Assembly: GCA_013399875.1 (NCBI GenBank)
Contig: VXAZ01005702.1
Coordinates: forward strand, 599,768-663,767
Direction of reading: 5' to 3'
DNA length: 64,000 bases
Origin: Gymnorhina tibicen
Lineage: Eukaryota > Chordata > Aves > Passeriformes > Artamidae
The notes beneath the pieces were generated by a model, which did no database searches, had not been told where the DNA came from, and worked only from the letters and a program-made list of their open reading frames with translations. The position numbers and the translations under genes were made by a program. This document shows, in pieces, positions 1-12,310 of the stretch (position 1 is its first letter; each line of letters begins with the position of its first letter).

Positions 1-2214
1 CTAGGAAATGTATAGTTCTCCAAATTTTTCTTCCCAGTCCTTGGGTTAACATGATCCTCTGAATAGAATGAAAAATATTCAAAATATACTGGCACTATTT
101 GGCTTTATTTTTTTTTTTTCATGTCTGGCAGGGGACATAAAAAGACCAAGAGAGAAAAGAGATGAGACCCACCCTCTACCTTCTCAGACGGGAAGAGAAA
201 CCATCAGTGGGACTGGCTCTTCTGCTGAAAGGAGAGCTGCTTCCTCCTCCTTTTCTTAAGGCAAAGGAGATCTCGTTACAGGCTTCCACAGGTTTTCCGG
301 AGCACAGCATTAAAAATGAGTTTAGCAATATTTTCTCCTATCCAAATATTCAGGCATTTAGGTGTGGTAAGTCAGGTAGCACAGTCCAGAAATTCAAGGC
401 ATATCTTGCTGTGTGATTTTGGATGTGACTCTTGCTAAAGAATATTGTATTTTGGAAGGAACACGTCATTCCTTTTTCTTCTCCAGGAGCAATCGTCACA
501 TCTTCATAATTTGATATTATAGTGACAACTGGTGAGGTTTCCGTTATTCTTCTATCTTTATTAACATGGTAGAGTAGTTAATACATCACCTCACCAAAAC
601 CTGGATGTAAGAAAGTAAGGTACTACATGAAATATTGTTCATACTATTGATACTTTGCCTAGTAGTGATCTCTCTTTATGTATTCATAAAATATGGAGAA
701 ATCAAACTAAAGGAAATTTAAATCAGTAGAGAGATAAAGATCAATAATAAAATGAAAAAAAAAAGACATTTCAAAGGGCTCACAATAAAATTACAATTTC
801 TTTTCAGAGAAAATTCTTAGAATTTGACTGGTTTTAATTTTAGGGATGCAAAAGTTGGCTTTATGCATGCTGCATTAATTCCAAGCCTCAAAATCTTTTT
901 TTTTTTCTGAGCATATCTCATATTGTTACACAGCCTTTTTAATTTACTTTATCTTTAAATTTCATGGTTTTATCATACAGATCACATTGCATAGTAATAA
1001 TTTATAGTATTCTGTTCCAGAAAGATCTGTGAAGCACATGAAAAAGTCTTCAGAAAAACTAGCACCAAGTACTTTTGGCTTCTGTTGCCAGTTCACCATT
1101 CTTGCTTACAGAACTCACTCAAACTCCGATTCACTTGACATTTTACATTCTCCACTTCTAATAAAGCAAAAGAAAAATGGAAATGGAAGACAACATGTTG
1201 AGATTTACTGTGTTTACACAAAGCATTTTTCCCCATTGATTTGCAGTGACTGGTACAACTGTGAGTGTAATTTCATTCCCAGTATTTATGTGGTTAGCAT
1301 AGAAGTTCCTCTGTCAAATATACTTTGCCAGAGTGAGTAGGAAGATTAGAAGAGACAATAAATTGTCTTGATCACTTTGGCTTTTGAGCTTTTTTCAAAG
1401 CTAAAGCAGTTGTTTCCTTTCAACAACAATTGCTGCTTTAAGAGCTAGGAAATCTAGTATTTCTCATCTTGCCTACTTGTAGGAAAACTTGGCATAACTT
1501 CTTTCTCTAATTCCTAATATAATTGAATTTGTAACCCAAAAGGGGTGTACACATGTATGTAACTGTGTGTAATACACACAAACAAACCCCTGACCATAAG
1601 AATGTGGTGATGATAAAGTAGCATTAACTGTTCTCACTTACATTGCCCTTTTCATCTTTAAGGCTTGACAAATTTAAGATTTTATGGTTCATCATGAGAC
1701 CAGCCCAGGAAATGCTACTTTTACCTATATGAATAGTTTCATTGAAGATGATGGGATTACCCACAGTGGTAAGCAATGGCCTACTTTGTGTTTCCGTGGT
1801 ATATTTCAGTCAAGTTTATGAGAAGTTTTAAAAGTGGGATGTGAATTACTAAGCCAAGTACTGAGCTGTGCTGCACAGAGCTATGGGATACTGCATCGTC
1901 CATATGCTAGAAGAGAAAGAGGCTTGAAGTTGTACATGTAAATAGTTCAGAATTAAATCCTAAATAAATGTGACAAATACAAGGAACCTCAAGAGCAGTA
2001 GTCTTTTTCTGTAAATGAAGAGCACTGCAGAATATGCACCAAACCCTAAATTAACTGTGGCTGTGCCCTCCAAAGTGCTTCCTCTAGTACACTGAATGTT
2101 AATATATTATCAGTTAGATATGCTGGTCTCCAGTACGTATATAGTGATTCTTTTAATCTTTGCTGTGCTTAAACTAAGGCAGGAATGTGTTCACTTCTAT
2201 GAGTGTTTTTAGGA
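1..2214. other. Unassigned AT-rich sequence
   Basis: No exon, RNA gene or repeat family could be recognised here. The only ORFs are short (103 codons or fewer), start at arbitrary Met codons and show no domain, splice-site pairing or codon bias that would support coding. Short T-runs occur near 107-120 and 897-907. Confidence 0.6.
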
Positions 2215-2786
2215 AAACTTCCCTGTCCAACCATCCAGGAGCCAATCTGACAGCCACACCTTCACCACCTGGGCTGGGACTGCAGCCCTTTCAGAGGGGG
2301 TGGCTTCAGTGAGCTGACAGGTGCCCTGCTTTGCTCCCTACACACCCCACACTCACAGTCAGACCAGGTTTCCTTAGACCCTAGATTTCCCATAGCAGTC
2401 TCAGATGTCTTGAACCTTAAAATAATTTAATCTTGGTGCAATAACAGTAAGAAAATATCAGCTCAAGCTGGTGCCTCTGAGGAGGACCCCAAACGAAGGA
2501 AACCCTGGGCTTTTATACCCTCCCAGTCTAAGTACAGGTAGGTCTGGAGTCCTCAGCTCCTGTTGTGTCTCCGAGTGTCCAATCCCCTGTCTGGGCTGCG
2601 GTCCCCAGGCCCTTTGTTCTGCAGAGGGTGGGCACTTCATGGCCCCTTGCCTGGGGCTCCAATCCAGATCTCAACCTGCAACTGCATCCCAAGCTATCTG
2701 CACTGAATGTATTCCTCAACAGCAGTGAACCTCTTTATATTTCATTTCACAATAAAAGTCTGAAGAGTCCCTTGTAAAAAAAAAAA
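2215..2786 (+). repeat. Possible LTR-derived or retroposed polyadenylated sequence
   Basis: This block is clearly richer in G+C than its surroundings. It has a TATA-like TTTTATA near 2512, a consensus AATAAA at 2751-2756 and, about 20 bases later, an uninterrupted A-run at 2776-2786. TATA, then a few hundred bases, then AATAAA is the layout of a retroviral LTR. The A-run directly after the signal is what a reverse-transcribed polyadenylated RNA would leave. No TG...CA termini or target duplication were found, and the family is not recognised. Three overlapping short ORFs on both strands look like by-products of base composition. It could equally be a fortuitous GC-richer patch. Confidence 0.35.
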
Positions 2787-5700
2787 TAATCTTCAGGACA
2801 TCGTTGATAGCCAATGCAGTAGGAGAAGAACTGGCAAACTTAAGAGCTAATTCCTGTCAAAAATGTGGTGAATTTACCAGTGCTTTTTCTGGTACTGTGA
2901 TTTCACCTGTATCTGAAATTTTAGTGATGTAAATTCTCTACAGAAGAACTGCATCTTAGAAGAATTGCTTCTCCAAGGTTTTTCCATTGGTTTACATTCA
3001 AGTAGAGGTATGAGCTATTTAACAGAAAATAAACATCAAAAATATGTCATTTTCTTTATTTTGCAAAGTGGGGGACTTATTCTACATACTTGTACACTTG
3101 TACACTCTTGATGTTCTTCAAATGACTAAGACTCCCTGTTGTCAGAAAGACACTACCCTGGATGCTGCAATATATCAGGACACAGTCTTGTTTATTGGTC
3201 TTTTGGATACTACTTTGGACACTTATATTAATTACTAGAACTGTGTTTAGCTGGTAGCTATGTAATCTGAATGTTTTATTCATATCTGTGATGTCATCTT
3301 CATATGCAACAGGAGATGGATTAGCTTTGTGATTTTTCCCCTGTGCAGTATGAGGGCCTATCTTGGCTGTTCATATGATGCCAGACAGACTATAATCATT
3401 TTAAGACTTGACTTGAAAAGTCTATGCTTTCAAAATTGTTGCAAATCAACCCTATTTTTATTTGGAATATAATAATAATAAAAAATCCCATCTTATTTTA
3501 CCCTTCATTTGCACAGAGTGTTTTTTGTAACATATTTACATGATAAGGCCTTCCTCAAATACTGCAATAGAAAATATCACAACAATAACAATAAATTTAA
3601 AAGAATGTTCAAGTATAAAGGTGGTCTATATAATTATTTTCTACATCCTCCTGGAATCACAGTCAACTTCTTGAACTTGAAAATATCAGGAATACCATAA
3701 TGGAGAATTTAATTTCAAGCACTGTAGATGCTCACAAACAGTGGCATTTGTTTATACTTCCCGCAATATATGAATGAAATTCTTAATGATGCACTTTGTT
3801 GAAAATCAGCAGTACTGCTAACACACCAGCCATGGTAATCTATATGCAGATAAGTGCCCATGTTCTACCCTTTATGAATCTTTGTGGATTCCTACGATTA
3901 TCTTCACAACAAGCTTCACTGCTTCACACTACACTTGCTGGTACATATTATAAAATCACATCTCTACATTCATATAGGTAGAACTGATGTCTCAAACTAG
4001 AGTCAAAAGATGTGCACACTGTTACAATACAGTGCTTCACTGTAAATTATAAATATTAGTGAAGAAATAATGTTGACTTGTCATAGGACTTCACTTTAAA
4101 GAAAACCTTCCAGACACTACAATTTGTTCATATGAAGGACTTCTACTTCTTCCACTGGGGAGAGTATGAGATAGGATATGAGATATTTTGTGATTACTTA
4201 ATATTAATCCTAGATTTGGTTTGACTTTGTTAGTCTTAGTTATAAGCCAGCTGGGGCCAATTTAAATAAACTCACTTTATCTGTGATAATAATTTTAATA
4301 TGTAAATACAGGCAGAAAAAAATGCACTAAAAAGAATTGTACACAGTTGTATATCTGTAATCAGAAAACCTACACACCTTAAGACTTCTTAAACAATCCA
4401 TACTTCAGACAATAAGCACAAATGTCGACAGGATAATGAAATCAGTGACAGAGAGCTTTTGGATTTAGAACAATGAGGTTATAAAGGATTTATACCTCGA
4501 CACTACTGGGGAGAAAGGAGCACTGAAATGAATGCCTGTCTATTATTTGTAAATATTTATAGCTTCCAAACCTTCTGAATTTCAAAAGGGTTGTTCAATT
4601 TTTGAAACAATCAGCTTTAGGGCTCACAGGTGAAAAATTGTGTTGCCCAGTATTTTGGCAAAGAATGAAAAAACCCCCAAAACAACCTAACATTTTCAGG
4701 ACAGTCTTGACTATTTTGTTCTCTTTTATAATGTTTCTTAAATGGAATGATACTTCAAGCTCCATCCCTCCTATTTGGTCTGCAGATTTCAAAACAATAA
4801 ATAATTTAATAAAAATATGATTCCTAAATAATTTGATAATATCATTAAATCAATAAAAGTATAAAATCATTATAAAAAATAATAATAATAAAAATGATCA
4901 ACAGTGCCACTTTTATAAAGTTTACAATTCTGGATTCAGTGTTTAGACAATCTCCTTAAACAAAGAAACCTGGTTTGTACTTTTACAGGCAGTCATTCTG
5001 GAAGGCTCCCTTTCCCTTTCTTTTTTCTTTCTTTTTTTTTTAGCTGGAGAAATCTTAATACTTAACATTATTTTCTGTACGCCATCAAAATTTGCAGACA
5101 AAATTTTCCCTAGCTGGCAGTATGCATCCCTCAGACACTGACAACTCGGAGACACCAAAATTATTCTATTAAATTATTAAGAATCCTGTTATTTATCTCC
5201 TCTAAATGTCACTGTGTGTCAAATAGAGTAGAAAAATTATATCCAATGATAAGAGTCTCAGTCAAGTAGAAAGATTCGTATTTAAAAAGAAATGCCAGAC
5301 AAAGTTTAGAAATGATCCAAGAAATAAAGTAACTGTTTTCAATTTAAAAGGTATATAAACGGGATATGATGTCAATTTATAAAGTTCAGTCTGTAGTCAG
5401 AACTCCATTTCATTCTCTAGTTTTGAAATAAATCACTTTAAAATAGCCTCAACATTTAGTTTCATCAAACCTTTACTGAAAGATCAGCCCAACTAAACAA
5501 CCAATATTTGCTGTTGTTATCGAATCCCTGTAACTGTGAGCAACATTTAGCAAGTTTGCATAATCAATACCTCTCCTCTGAGCAGAGAGAATTATAAAAG
5601 CTTTACCCTCTACAAAACGGTCTGAAACAGTACGATAAATCCCTATGAGGGCAGATGCACAAGTGAAAATATTTACCAGTCAATAAAATGGATCCCATTG

Positions 5701-6450
5701 CCTTCTGTTGACAAAGCGGGTTACACACCCCATGTAGCCTAAGTTAAATTGTTCTCAAGTTTAAAATGTTTTTCGCTAATGTCAAATGAAAAATCTATTC
5801 TGCACCTCTGACAATATTAACAATATAGCAAATTTCATATTAAGTAATGTCTTTTCAATTTCTCTTTCTCATCATCTGTTCCTAAGTGCTATTCCAAAGG
5901 CATTAATTCACAGTTCTACAAAACAAAATGTTGCGTAGTTTTTGAACTTTAAGATCTAGTTCTCTTGGTTCATACTGACAGTCACCTTTTAAATATTTAA
6001 TTATTATCACTTCATGAGGTGAGGGATTTTTTCAGCTTTCTCAACACTGAAATGATCTCTTTCTACCTGATGCAATTAGCATGAAACAGACAGTATGATT
6101 CAGAGATTTAATAAGTAGATTTAAGTTTTTCAAACTTTTATGAAACTGTTACAAGGGGTTGATTTATTTACACTGCCAGAAGTGTAAGTAACATTCTCTT
6201 TAATGCAGAATGGAGAAGACTGATAATCTGGTTTAGGATGCCAGGCATGTCCAAGGGGAGCTTTCACATCCCTGGAAACTACGGAGGTTCCTCTGTCATG
6301 TAAGAATGCCTGTTATTGTTAAAGGTGCATGAAGACTGTCTGGCCAGGAAAAGGGAGATAAAGTTTTAAAAAATGTACCTCTTCCAGAACCTGTGTGCTT
6401 GTTCATATTTACAGGTGTATGCACTAAATTTGAGCAAGGATTTTATTCAA
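2787..6450. other. Unassigned AT-rich sequence
   Basis: No gene or recognisable mobile element. It contains short AT-rich simple stretches, for example AAT repeats near 4870-4890 and 3470-3480, and a pyrimidine tract with T-run near 5010-5041. ORFs of at most 72 codons lack any recognisable domain. Confidence 0.6.
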
Positions 6451-6578
6451 TAGAATCATAGAATGGCTTGGGCTGGAAGGGACACCTTAAGTATCATCTA
6501 GTTCCAACCCCTTGCTGTGGACAGGGACACCTTCCTCTAGACAAGGTTGCTTAGGCCTCCATCCAACCTGGCCTAAAA
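6451..6578 (-). mobile_element. CR1 LINE 3' fragment
   Basis: The left edge reads as the reverse complement of the CR1 3' terminus (TAGAATCATAGAATGG). It is followed by the conserved bird CR1 3' untranslated segment around the words GGGCTGGAAGGGACACCTT and CCAACCTGGCC. Only about 130 bp remain, so the copy is severely 5'-truncated, the usual outcome of target-primed reverse transcription in this family. Orientation is minus because the 3' tail lies at the low coordinate. No coding sequence is retained. Confidence 0.9.
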
Positions 6579-7831
6579 TTTGTCAGATTGTTTTTTCATT
6601 GTATTTATGTACCTGAAAAATGAACTACTTTGCAAGTACTTATTTTTCTTCCATTAAATTCTCATTCTGAAAGGTTTCTCAAAGCCAAAATAAAACTTCA
6701 AGAGGAAAGCACAGAACAAATGGCTCTAAAAACCAACAGCATAGCAGTTATCTGCAGTATGAGTGATACAGATTGAAATTCATTGAAAGGTACAGTACTG
6801 ACAGTTATCCACAACCATGACTAACTATAATATATGTAGCCCTTTAGAAGTCTTATTCTAAAATATAGCATCCTTCAAAATGTTTTGATACAGACTCCTT
6901 GCTTTTAGAAAGTTAACAGTTTGAATAAATCAATAACAAATCCTTTTCAAAGAAGCTGTTTTCTCCAGTATTTTATTGCAATTCTTTTATACTGAAGACA
7001 TTATAGCTAAAAGTTCAGCCTCCTCATTAAAAACGAAATTATGACATCAATCTTTAGCTTATAAAGTCTATTTATTTATATGATTTAATTACAAAAAATA
7101 CTTTCTTCAGTGAGACAAAAGAATTTTTTATGTTCTGCTAGTTGTGATGCAAACACAATTTGTTCTTTTTAAAGAACTAGCCAGTGCTGTTTAATGCGTG
7201 GTTTGTCTCAGGAAAAGAGGTAAGGGGAAAAGAAACAGAGGAGAGGAGGATGGAAAACTTCCTATGAAGTTCTACTTCATAGTGGAAGAGTTCATAAAAT
7301 TCATATTTAATGTCTCCTAGACAAGAACTCAAGAAATGCATAAGGCAACTGTCTTTCCTAGGCAGTCACATATTGGTCCTGCTACCCCTCTCCCATCATC
7401 CATCCATCATATCTTGTTTATTTCTGATTTCCATTTTACAGATGAAGAAGAGCGGCACCAGCCAAAGTAAGAGTCACATGAAGAAAGGGCAAATGAGCCT
7501 CAGCAGGCAGGCTTTTAGCTCCTGCAACTTTACACACTTGCCTGCCATATGCATGATCCATAAACCTAAATTTTTCTTCCATTCATAATATGTAATGACT
7601 ACTACAGATTACAGTTCGTAGTGACAGTATTATTCAGTAAGGTCCCAGGTAAACTACACAGTAGCAAAATTAGGACACAACACTATTGTTTTACATACTA
7701 CTTCTCTGCTGTTTAAATACTTTACTCTCTGAAACCACACAGGATTTTGTGCTATGATCTTTTCTGTAAGGGGGTCATCTGACTGTGTTTTAAAGAAAAT
7801 GGCAGGAGGGCATGCTTTCATCTCAAGATCT
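6579..7831. other. Unassigned AT-rich sequence
   Basis: No recognised gene or repeat family. The 92-codon ORF at 7310-7588 has no detectable domain and is probably chance. Confidence 0.55.
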
Positions 7832-7934
7832 AAATAGAATAGAACAGAACAGAACAGAACAGAACAGAACAGAATAGAATAGAATAGAATAGAATAGAAT
7901 AGAATAGAATAGAATAGAATAATAGAATAGAATA
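7832..7934. repeat. Pentanucleotide microsatellite (AACAG/AATAG)n at a CR1 tail
   Basis: About 20 tandem five-base units, beginning as GAACA-type and switching to GAATA-type units. The tract sits exactly where the 3' terminal repeat of the adjoining minus-strand CR1 is expected. It probably grew from the CR1 terminal repeat by slippage. The minus-strand ORF running through it gives a Tyr-Ser-Ile-Leu-Phe repeat with no biological meaning. Confidence 0.95.
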
Positions 7935-7965
7935 TCTCAGTTGGAAGAAACCTACAACAATCATC

Positions 7966-8244
7966 CAGCCCAAGTGCCTAACCACTTCAGGCCCTGTTGT
8001 TAGGGTATTGTCCAAAAGCATTTTAAACACTGACAGGCTTGGGGCATTGACAATCTTGCTAGGAAGCCTGTTCCAGTTTTTGACCATCCTCTTGATAAAT
8101 AAATGCTTCCTGATGTCCAGACTAAGCCTCCTCTTGCCATTAATAATAATTTGAACCACTCCCACAAGCCCTACCTCTGGATACCAGGGAGAATGGCTCA
8201 GCACCTTCCTCTCCTTTTCACCTCCTCAGGAAGCTACAGAGAGC
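7966..8244. repeat. 279-bp direct duplication, copy 1
   Basis: As read, identical base for base to 8246-8524. Both copies start with CAGCCCAAGTGCC and end with ACAGAGAGC. They lie inside the minus-strand CR1, where a single-copy arrangement would be continuous with the flanks. Confidence 0.95.
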
Positions 8245-8245
8245 N
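8245..8245. other. Assembly gap (single N)
   Basis: This is the only ambiguous base noticed in the window. It lies exactly between two perfect 279-bp copies, as expected when two contigs with an unrecognised terminal overlap are joined across a minimal gap. Confidence 0.97.
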
Positions 8246-8524
8246 CAGCCCAAGTGCCTAACCACTTCAGGCCCTGTTGTTAGGGTATTGTCCAAAAGCA
8301 TTTTAAACACTGACAGGCTTGGGGCATTGACAATCTTGCTAGGAAGCCTGTTCCAGTTTTTGACCATCCTCTTGATAAATAAATGCTTCCTGATGTCCAG
8401 ACTAAGCCTCCTCTTGCCATTAATAATAATTTGAACCACTCCCACAAGCCCTACCTCTGGATACCAGGGAGAATGGCTCAGCACCTTCCTCTCCTTTTCA
8501 CCTCCTCAGGAAGCTACAGAGAGC
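8246..8524. repeat. 279-bp direct duplication, copy 2
   Basis: Second perfect copy of 7966-8244. After it the CR1 sequence continues normally (ATGAGATCACCTCTCAGCC...), showing that copy 2 joins naturally to the right flank and copy 1 to the left flank. Confidence 0.95.
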
Positions 8525-9965
8525 AATGAGATCACCTCTCAGCCTCCTCTGGTCCAAAATAGAAGAGTTTAAAGTCCTCAGCAGCTCCTCATAAGACATT
8601 CCTTCCAGGCCTTTCAGCAGTATTTTTACCCTCCTCTGGAGTCATTCAAGGACCTACACACCCTTTTTAAATGGGGGGGCCCAGAATGGCACACAGTACT
8701 CAAGGTGGGGCCACACCAACTCTGAATACGGCAGGATAATCCCTTCTTTTGCCTGGCTGGTGACACCATGTTTGATGGACTGACACGCCAGGACTGACAG
8801 GGCACACACTGTTTGCCCTCTGGACCAGCAGGGCACACACTGCTGACTCACACTGAGCTTCTGCTGACCAGCACCCACAGGTCCCTTTCTACAGGCTGCT
8901 TTCCAGCCACTGTTCTGCTCATTTATACTTGTCCCCAGCCTTACTTCATCCTAGGTGCAGAATCCGGCATTTGGATTCTGCAAGCCTCCTGTCCCTGAAG
9001 AGAGTCAACAGCACCTCCCAGTTTGGGATCATCAGCAAACTCATTAATGGTGCATTCAACTCCTGCATCCAGATCACCGATAAACAGATTGAAAAGGACT
9101 GGCCCTGGAACTGCACCCTGAGAAACATTGCAGGTGACCGATCACCAGACAGATGTAGCTTCATTCCCCACAGCCCTCTGAGCTCTGCACTTCATCCAGT
9201 TCTTCACCCAGAGCACGGTAAACCCTCAGCAGGATGCTGTGAGGGACAGTATCAAACGCCTTCTTAGCATGCAAAAACACTACAAACATTGCCTTTCCTT
9301 CACGCATGAAGTGGCTGACCCTATAATAGGCATGTATCAAATTATTTAAATGGGACTTTCCCTTTATGAACTCATATTCTCCATAATTTTTTCAGGAGGT
9401 GAGGTTAGACTGTAGTTCTCTGGCTCTTCCCTCGCACCCTTTTTGTAGATTGTAATAATATTTGCCAGCTTCCAGTCAGCAGGGACCTCCCCAGACTCCC
9501 AAGACTTTCACAGATGATCGAGAGCAGTCCTGCCAGGACATTTACTAGCTCCTTTGGAACTCTGGGATGAAACCCATCCAGCCCCAAAGACTTGTGAACT
9601 TTCAGCTGTTGCTGCTGGTCCATTACAATTTCAGTGTCCACAAAGGGAGAATCACTATTCCCACAGTCCTGGTCCTCTGACTCTGGGGTCCAGGAAGCCC
9701 AAGGTCTATCTACATTAATAAAGATGGAGGTAAAAAAATGCACTGAATGCCTCTGCTATTTATTCATCCATATTAGTCAGGTAACCATCTTCAACCCCTG
9801 TCGATCCAATGGGTTTTTTAGACCTCTTCTTGCTATTAACATAATTTAAAAGGCTCTTCTTATTACATGAAACAACACTGGCCAGCTTCGACTTCAACTG
9901 AGCTTCAGCCTTGCAAGCCTTCTCCCTGTATATATAAACCACAGCTACAAAAAACCTCCTTTTGC

Positions 9966-10475
9966 ATAACTGATTGATGGATAAAAAAATCCCTGAGCAC
10001 AAATTAAGGAAAACTGGGACAGACATGGGGTTATCTGATAGAGAATTTAAACCCACGTCACTTATCTCAGGGAAGTATGCCTGATACTAGCCATAGCTAT
10101 TCTTATCTGGGGGAACTAAGGGCTTGTCCTTTCCAGATGATACTTGCTTAATCTGTTATTTCTAAAGAACAGGCCTCTCAAATGGCATGGGGAGACCATG
10201 AGATTCTTTCCAACACATTCCAGTCACTGTTCCAATGTTCTTGTTGACATGGTACATCTTACAGTATAGGGCTCTTTAAAGTTTGTAGGTAAACAGTTCT
10301 TCAGTATCTTTCCTCCCAAAAAGCTTCCACCTGCTTGCTCAGTCTTTTGTACTTAATGTTTTCTTTGCATTGCAACAAACAATACTATGTTTTTATTTTA
10401 AAATAAAATTCAACAACTAAATGCTTTTATTATTTGTTTTGATATTCATCAGCCCCTCAAATAGACTAGCATTTT
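9966..10475. other. Unassigned sequence
   Basis: Nothing recognisable between the 5' truncation point of the CR1 and the minisatellite. Confidence 0.5.
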
Positions 10476-10585
10476 GTAGAGTAATATCAGTATAATGTCA
10501 GTATAATCAGTATAATATCAGTATATTATGTCAGTAATATCAGTATAATATCAGTATAATATCAGTAGAGTAATATCAGTACAAT
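10476..10585. repeat. AT-rich minisatellite, about 11-bp unit
   Basis: Nine CAGTA cores are spaced by variable AT-rich linkers, with the commonest unit CAGTATAATAT. The phrase GTAGAGTAATATCAGTA occurs at both the start and the end of the array. This suggests a larger internal duplication in addition to unit slippage. Confidence 0.9.
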
Positions 10586-12310
10586 GACAAATTTATATCT
10601 TGAACTATTTGGAGAACAGGAAAATGCAAGGCATAGGAAAAAAATCTAATACTGAAAATTACTTACTGCTGGACAGGACTCTTTGAGGATCAAGCAGATT
10701 CCATATAATGCATTTTAAAAAAGATTTGGTTTAAATGCAGCTACTTTCTTTTTCTTTAATTTCTTATAAAAAGGGAAGTACATCATGCCAATAACAGGCC
10801 ACTTTCTCAATTTCCAAAGAAAAAAAGAATACAAATAGGTTCTATTTATTCTTCAATACATAGCAGGCAGTGCAAGAGTAAGAGGAAAGTGAGTTATCAG
10901 AAGAAAAAAGATTAGGCAGGGTTTGTTTTTTCCCTCAAATCAATACCTTATAATTTCTTCATTAGCACACAGAAATATGATCCATTTCCCATGACATAAA
11001 ACATGCACAAACAGATTTTTTTACATGATGTAATGAATCCCTTGTTGATTTGAAATGATCAAAGGACTAAGATGAAAGCTTTAAACTCTATGTTAAAACA
11101 TTGATAATTGTGCTCTAATATTCAATATTGTGACCCAAATAAAGTAGTTTTCAAACCAAAGCTGTATATAATACTTTTTTAAGTCTTATTGTATCAACAG
11201 TTCTATAACTACCAATTATCTACATAACATTTTGTATTAAAACTACCAATAAAACCTGCAATTCAGGCTGCAATGAAGTATTCTCTTTAGATTAAGCAGC
11301 AGATATAATCAGGTAAATCAATAAGAATTATTTTAAGCTGTTCATAAATGCTTAAGAAGCTTGTATTAGTGTTGTCTAGGGCTTTTTCCATATTTTCAGT
11401 TTGATTCTAATTTATGTAATGAGTCAGTACATTTAGGAAATTCATTAAAATGCATATAATTTAAAGTTAAGGACAAACTTCAATAAATGTCTATTATACA
11501 ATTACTTGCTAATATTGCAAGTTTTTAATTGCTTCCTTAATTAGCTGATTTAATTAATGTAAATACCACATTGCTTAAACATTTATGATTAATTTCTATG
11601 GCTTTATGCCATTCAACAGTATATGTTGGATCAGTTCAATCAGAGAACCATGATACTACAAGAGTAGTGACATTTTTTGATATTTCAATTTTTTCTACAG
11701 TACTGAAATTTATTTTATGCTAAACAGAGCTAATCAATCATTTTAATTAACAACCAGAGGTGGGCTAGGTTTCCCACTGAACTGAAGAGTGACTGGTAAG
11801 TTTTGTGTCATATGCTTCAGGGCAGATTCAGCTTATTGAGTTTGTCTGGTTGTTGAGAAAGAGTCTCAGACATGAAAGTAGTCCCCCTGCTTTATACATC
11901 TAAAGCAGGTCTTTATGAGAAGTGGCATTTTGTTTTGTGAACAGATATAAAACTGTTTAATGTTTGTTTTTAAACTCTGCTTTTGTCACTGTGGGTACCT
12001 TTTTGTTTAGACTTCAGGGTATTTTCAAAGCTGTGTGTAGGAGTTGAGAAATTATACATCTGAATCCCATTATTTTCTAACAGGATTTGAATGCATATAT
12101 TTGCCCTAAGATTTAATTATATGTCTTTGCAAACCCAGATCAATTAGGCAACTTAAAAACCTGTTCTTTGGGGAAATAACTGTCAGTTTCTCTTTTTCTT
12201 TGAGTGTCATAATTATACCAGAAATTTGCTCTAACATTTCTTTCTTTATGGTAATTTGCATAATAAAAAGTATATAAAAATATTATAAACCCTCAGTTTT
12301 TAAATTAATC
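10586..12310. other. Unassigned AT-rich sequence, possible conserved noncoding DNA
   Basis: No gene or repeat recognised. The stretch 11400-11620 is dense in TAAT/ATTA homeodomain-type cores (TTAATTAGCTGATTTAATTAA and neighbours) and lacks simple-sequence structure. Low-degeneracy AT-rich sequence of this kind is typical of vertebrate conserved noncoding elements, but conservation cannot be judged from one genome. Confidence 0.4.

Larger units (their letters stand above)
7935..9965 (-). mobile_element. CR1 LINE, ORF2 reverse transcriptase to 3' end, degenerate
   Basis: This is the largest CR1 copy in the window, read from high to low coordinates. Near 9760-9965 the frame gives the pre-RT linker (KAEAQLKSKLA). 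Near 9405-9745 it gives the RT N-terminal region (MHFFTSIF, then GLDGFHPRVPKEL). Near 9090-9140 the block VSQGAVPGPVLFNLF is readable. At 9028-9039 the catalytic motif FADD follows and is continued by PKLGGAVDS. The C-terminal portion (RLSLDIRKHLFIKRMVKNWN) is readable near 8090-8140. Stop codons and frameshifts break the frame between blocks, so no functional enzyme is encoded. The 5' end is truncated near 9965. A 279-bp stretch is present twice around an N at 8245, so the true element is about 280 bp shorter than shown. Confidence 0.95.

Noticed and set aside
8218..8484. Second copy of a CR1-derived minus-strand ORF taken as a gene duplication
   Set aside because: It is the same 279-bp sequence repeated across the assembly N, not a biological paralogue.
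10476..10585. CRISPR-like repeat array
   Set aside because: Units are ~11 bp, AT-rich and without unique spacers, in an avian genome. It is a minisatellite.
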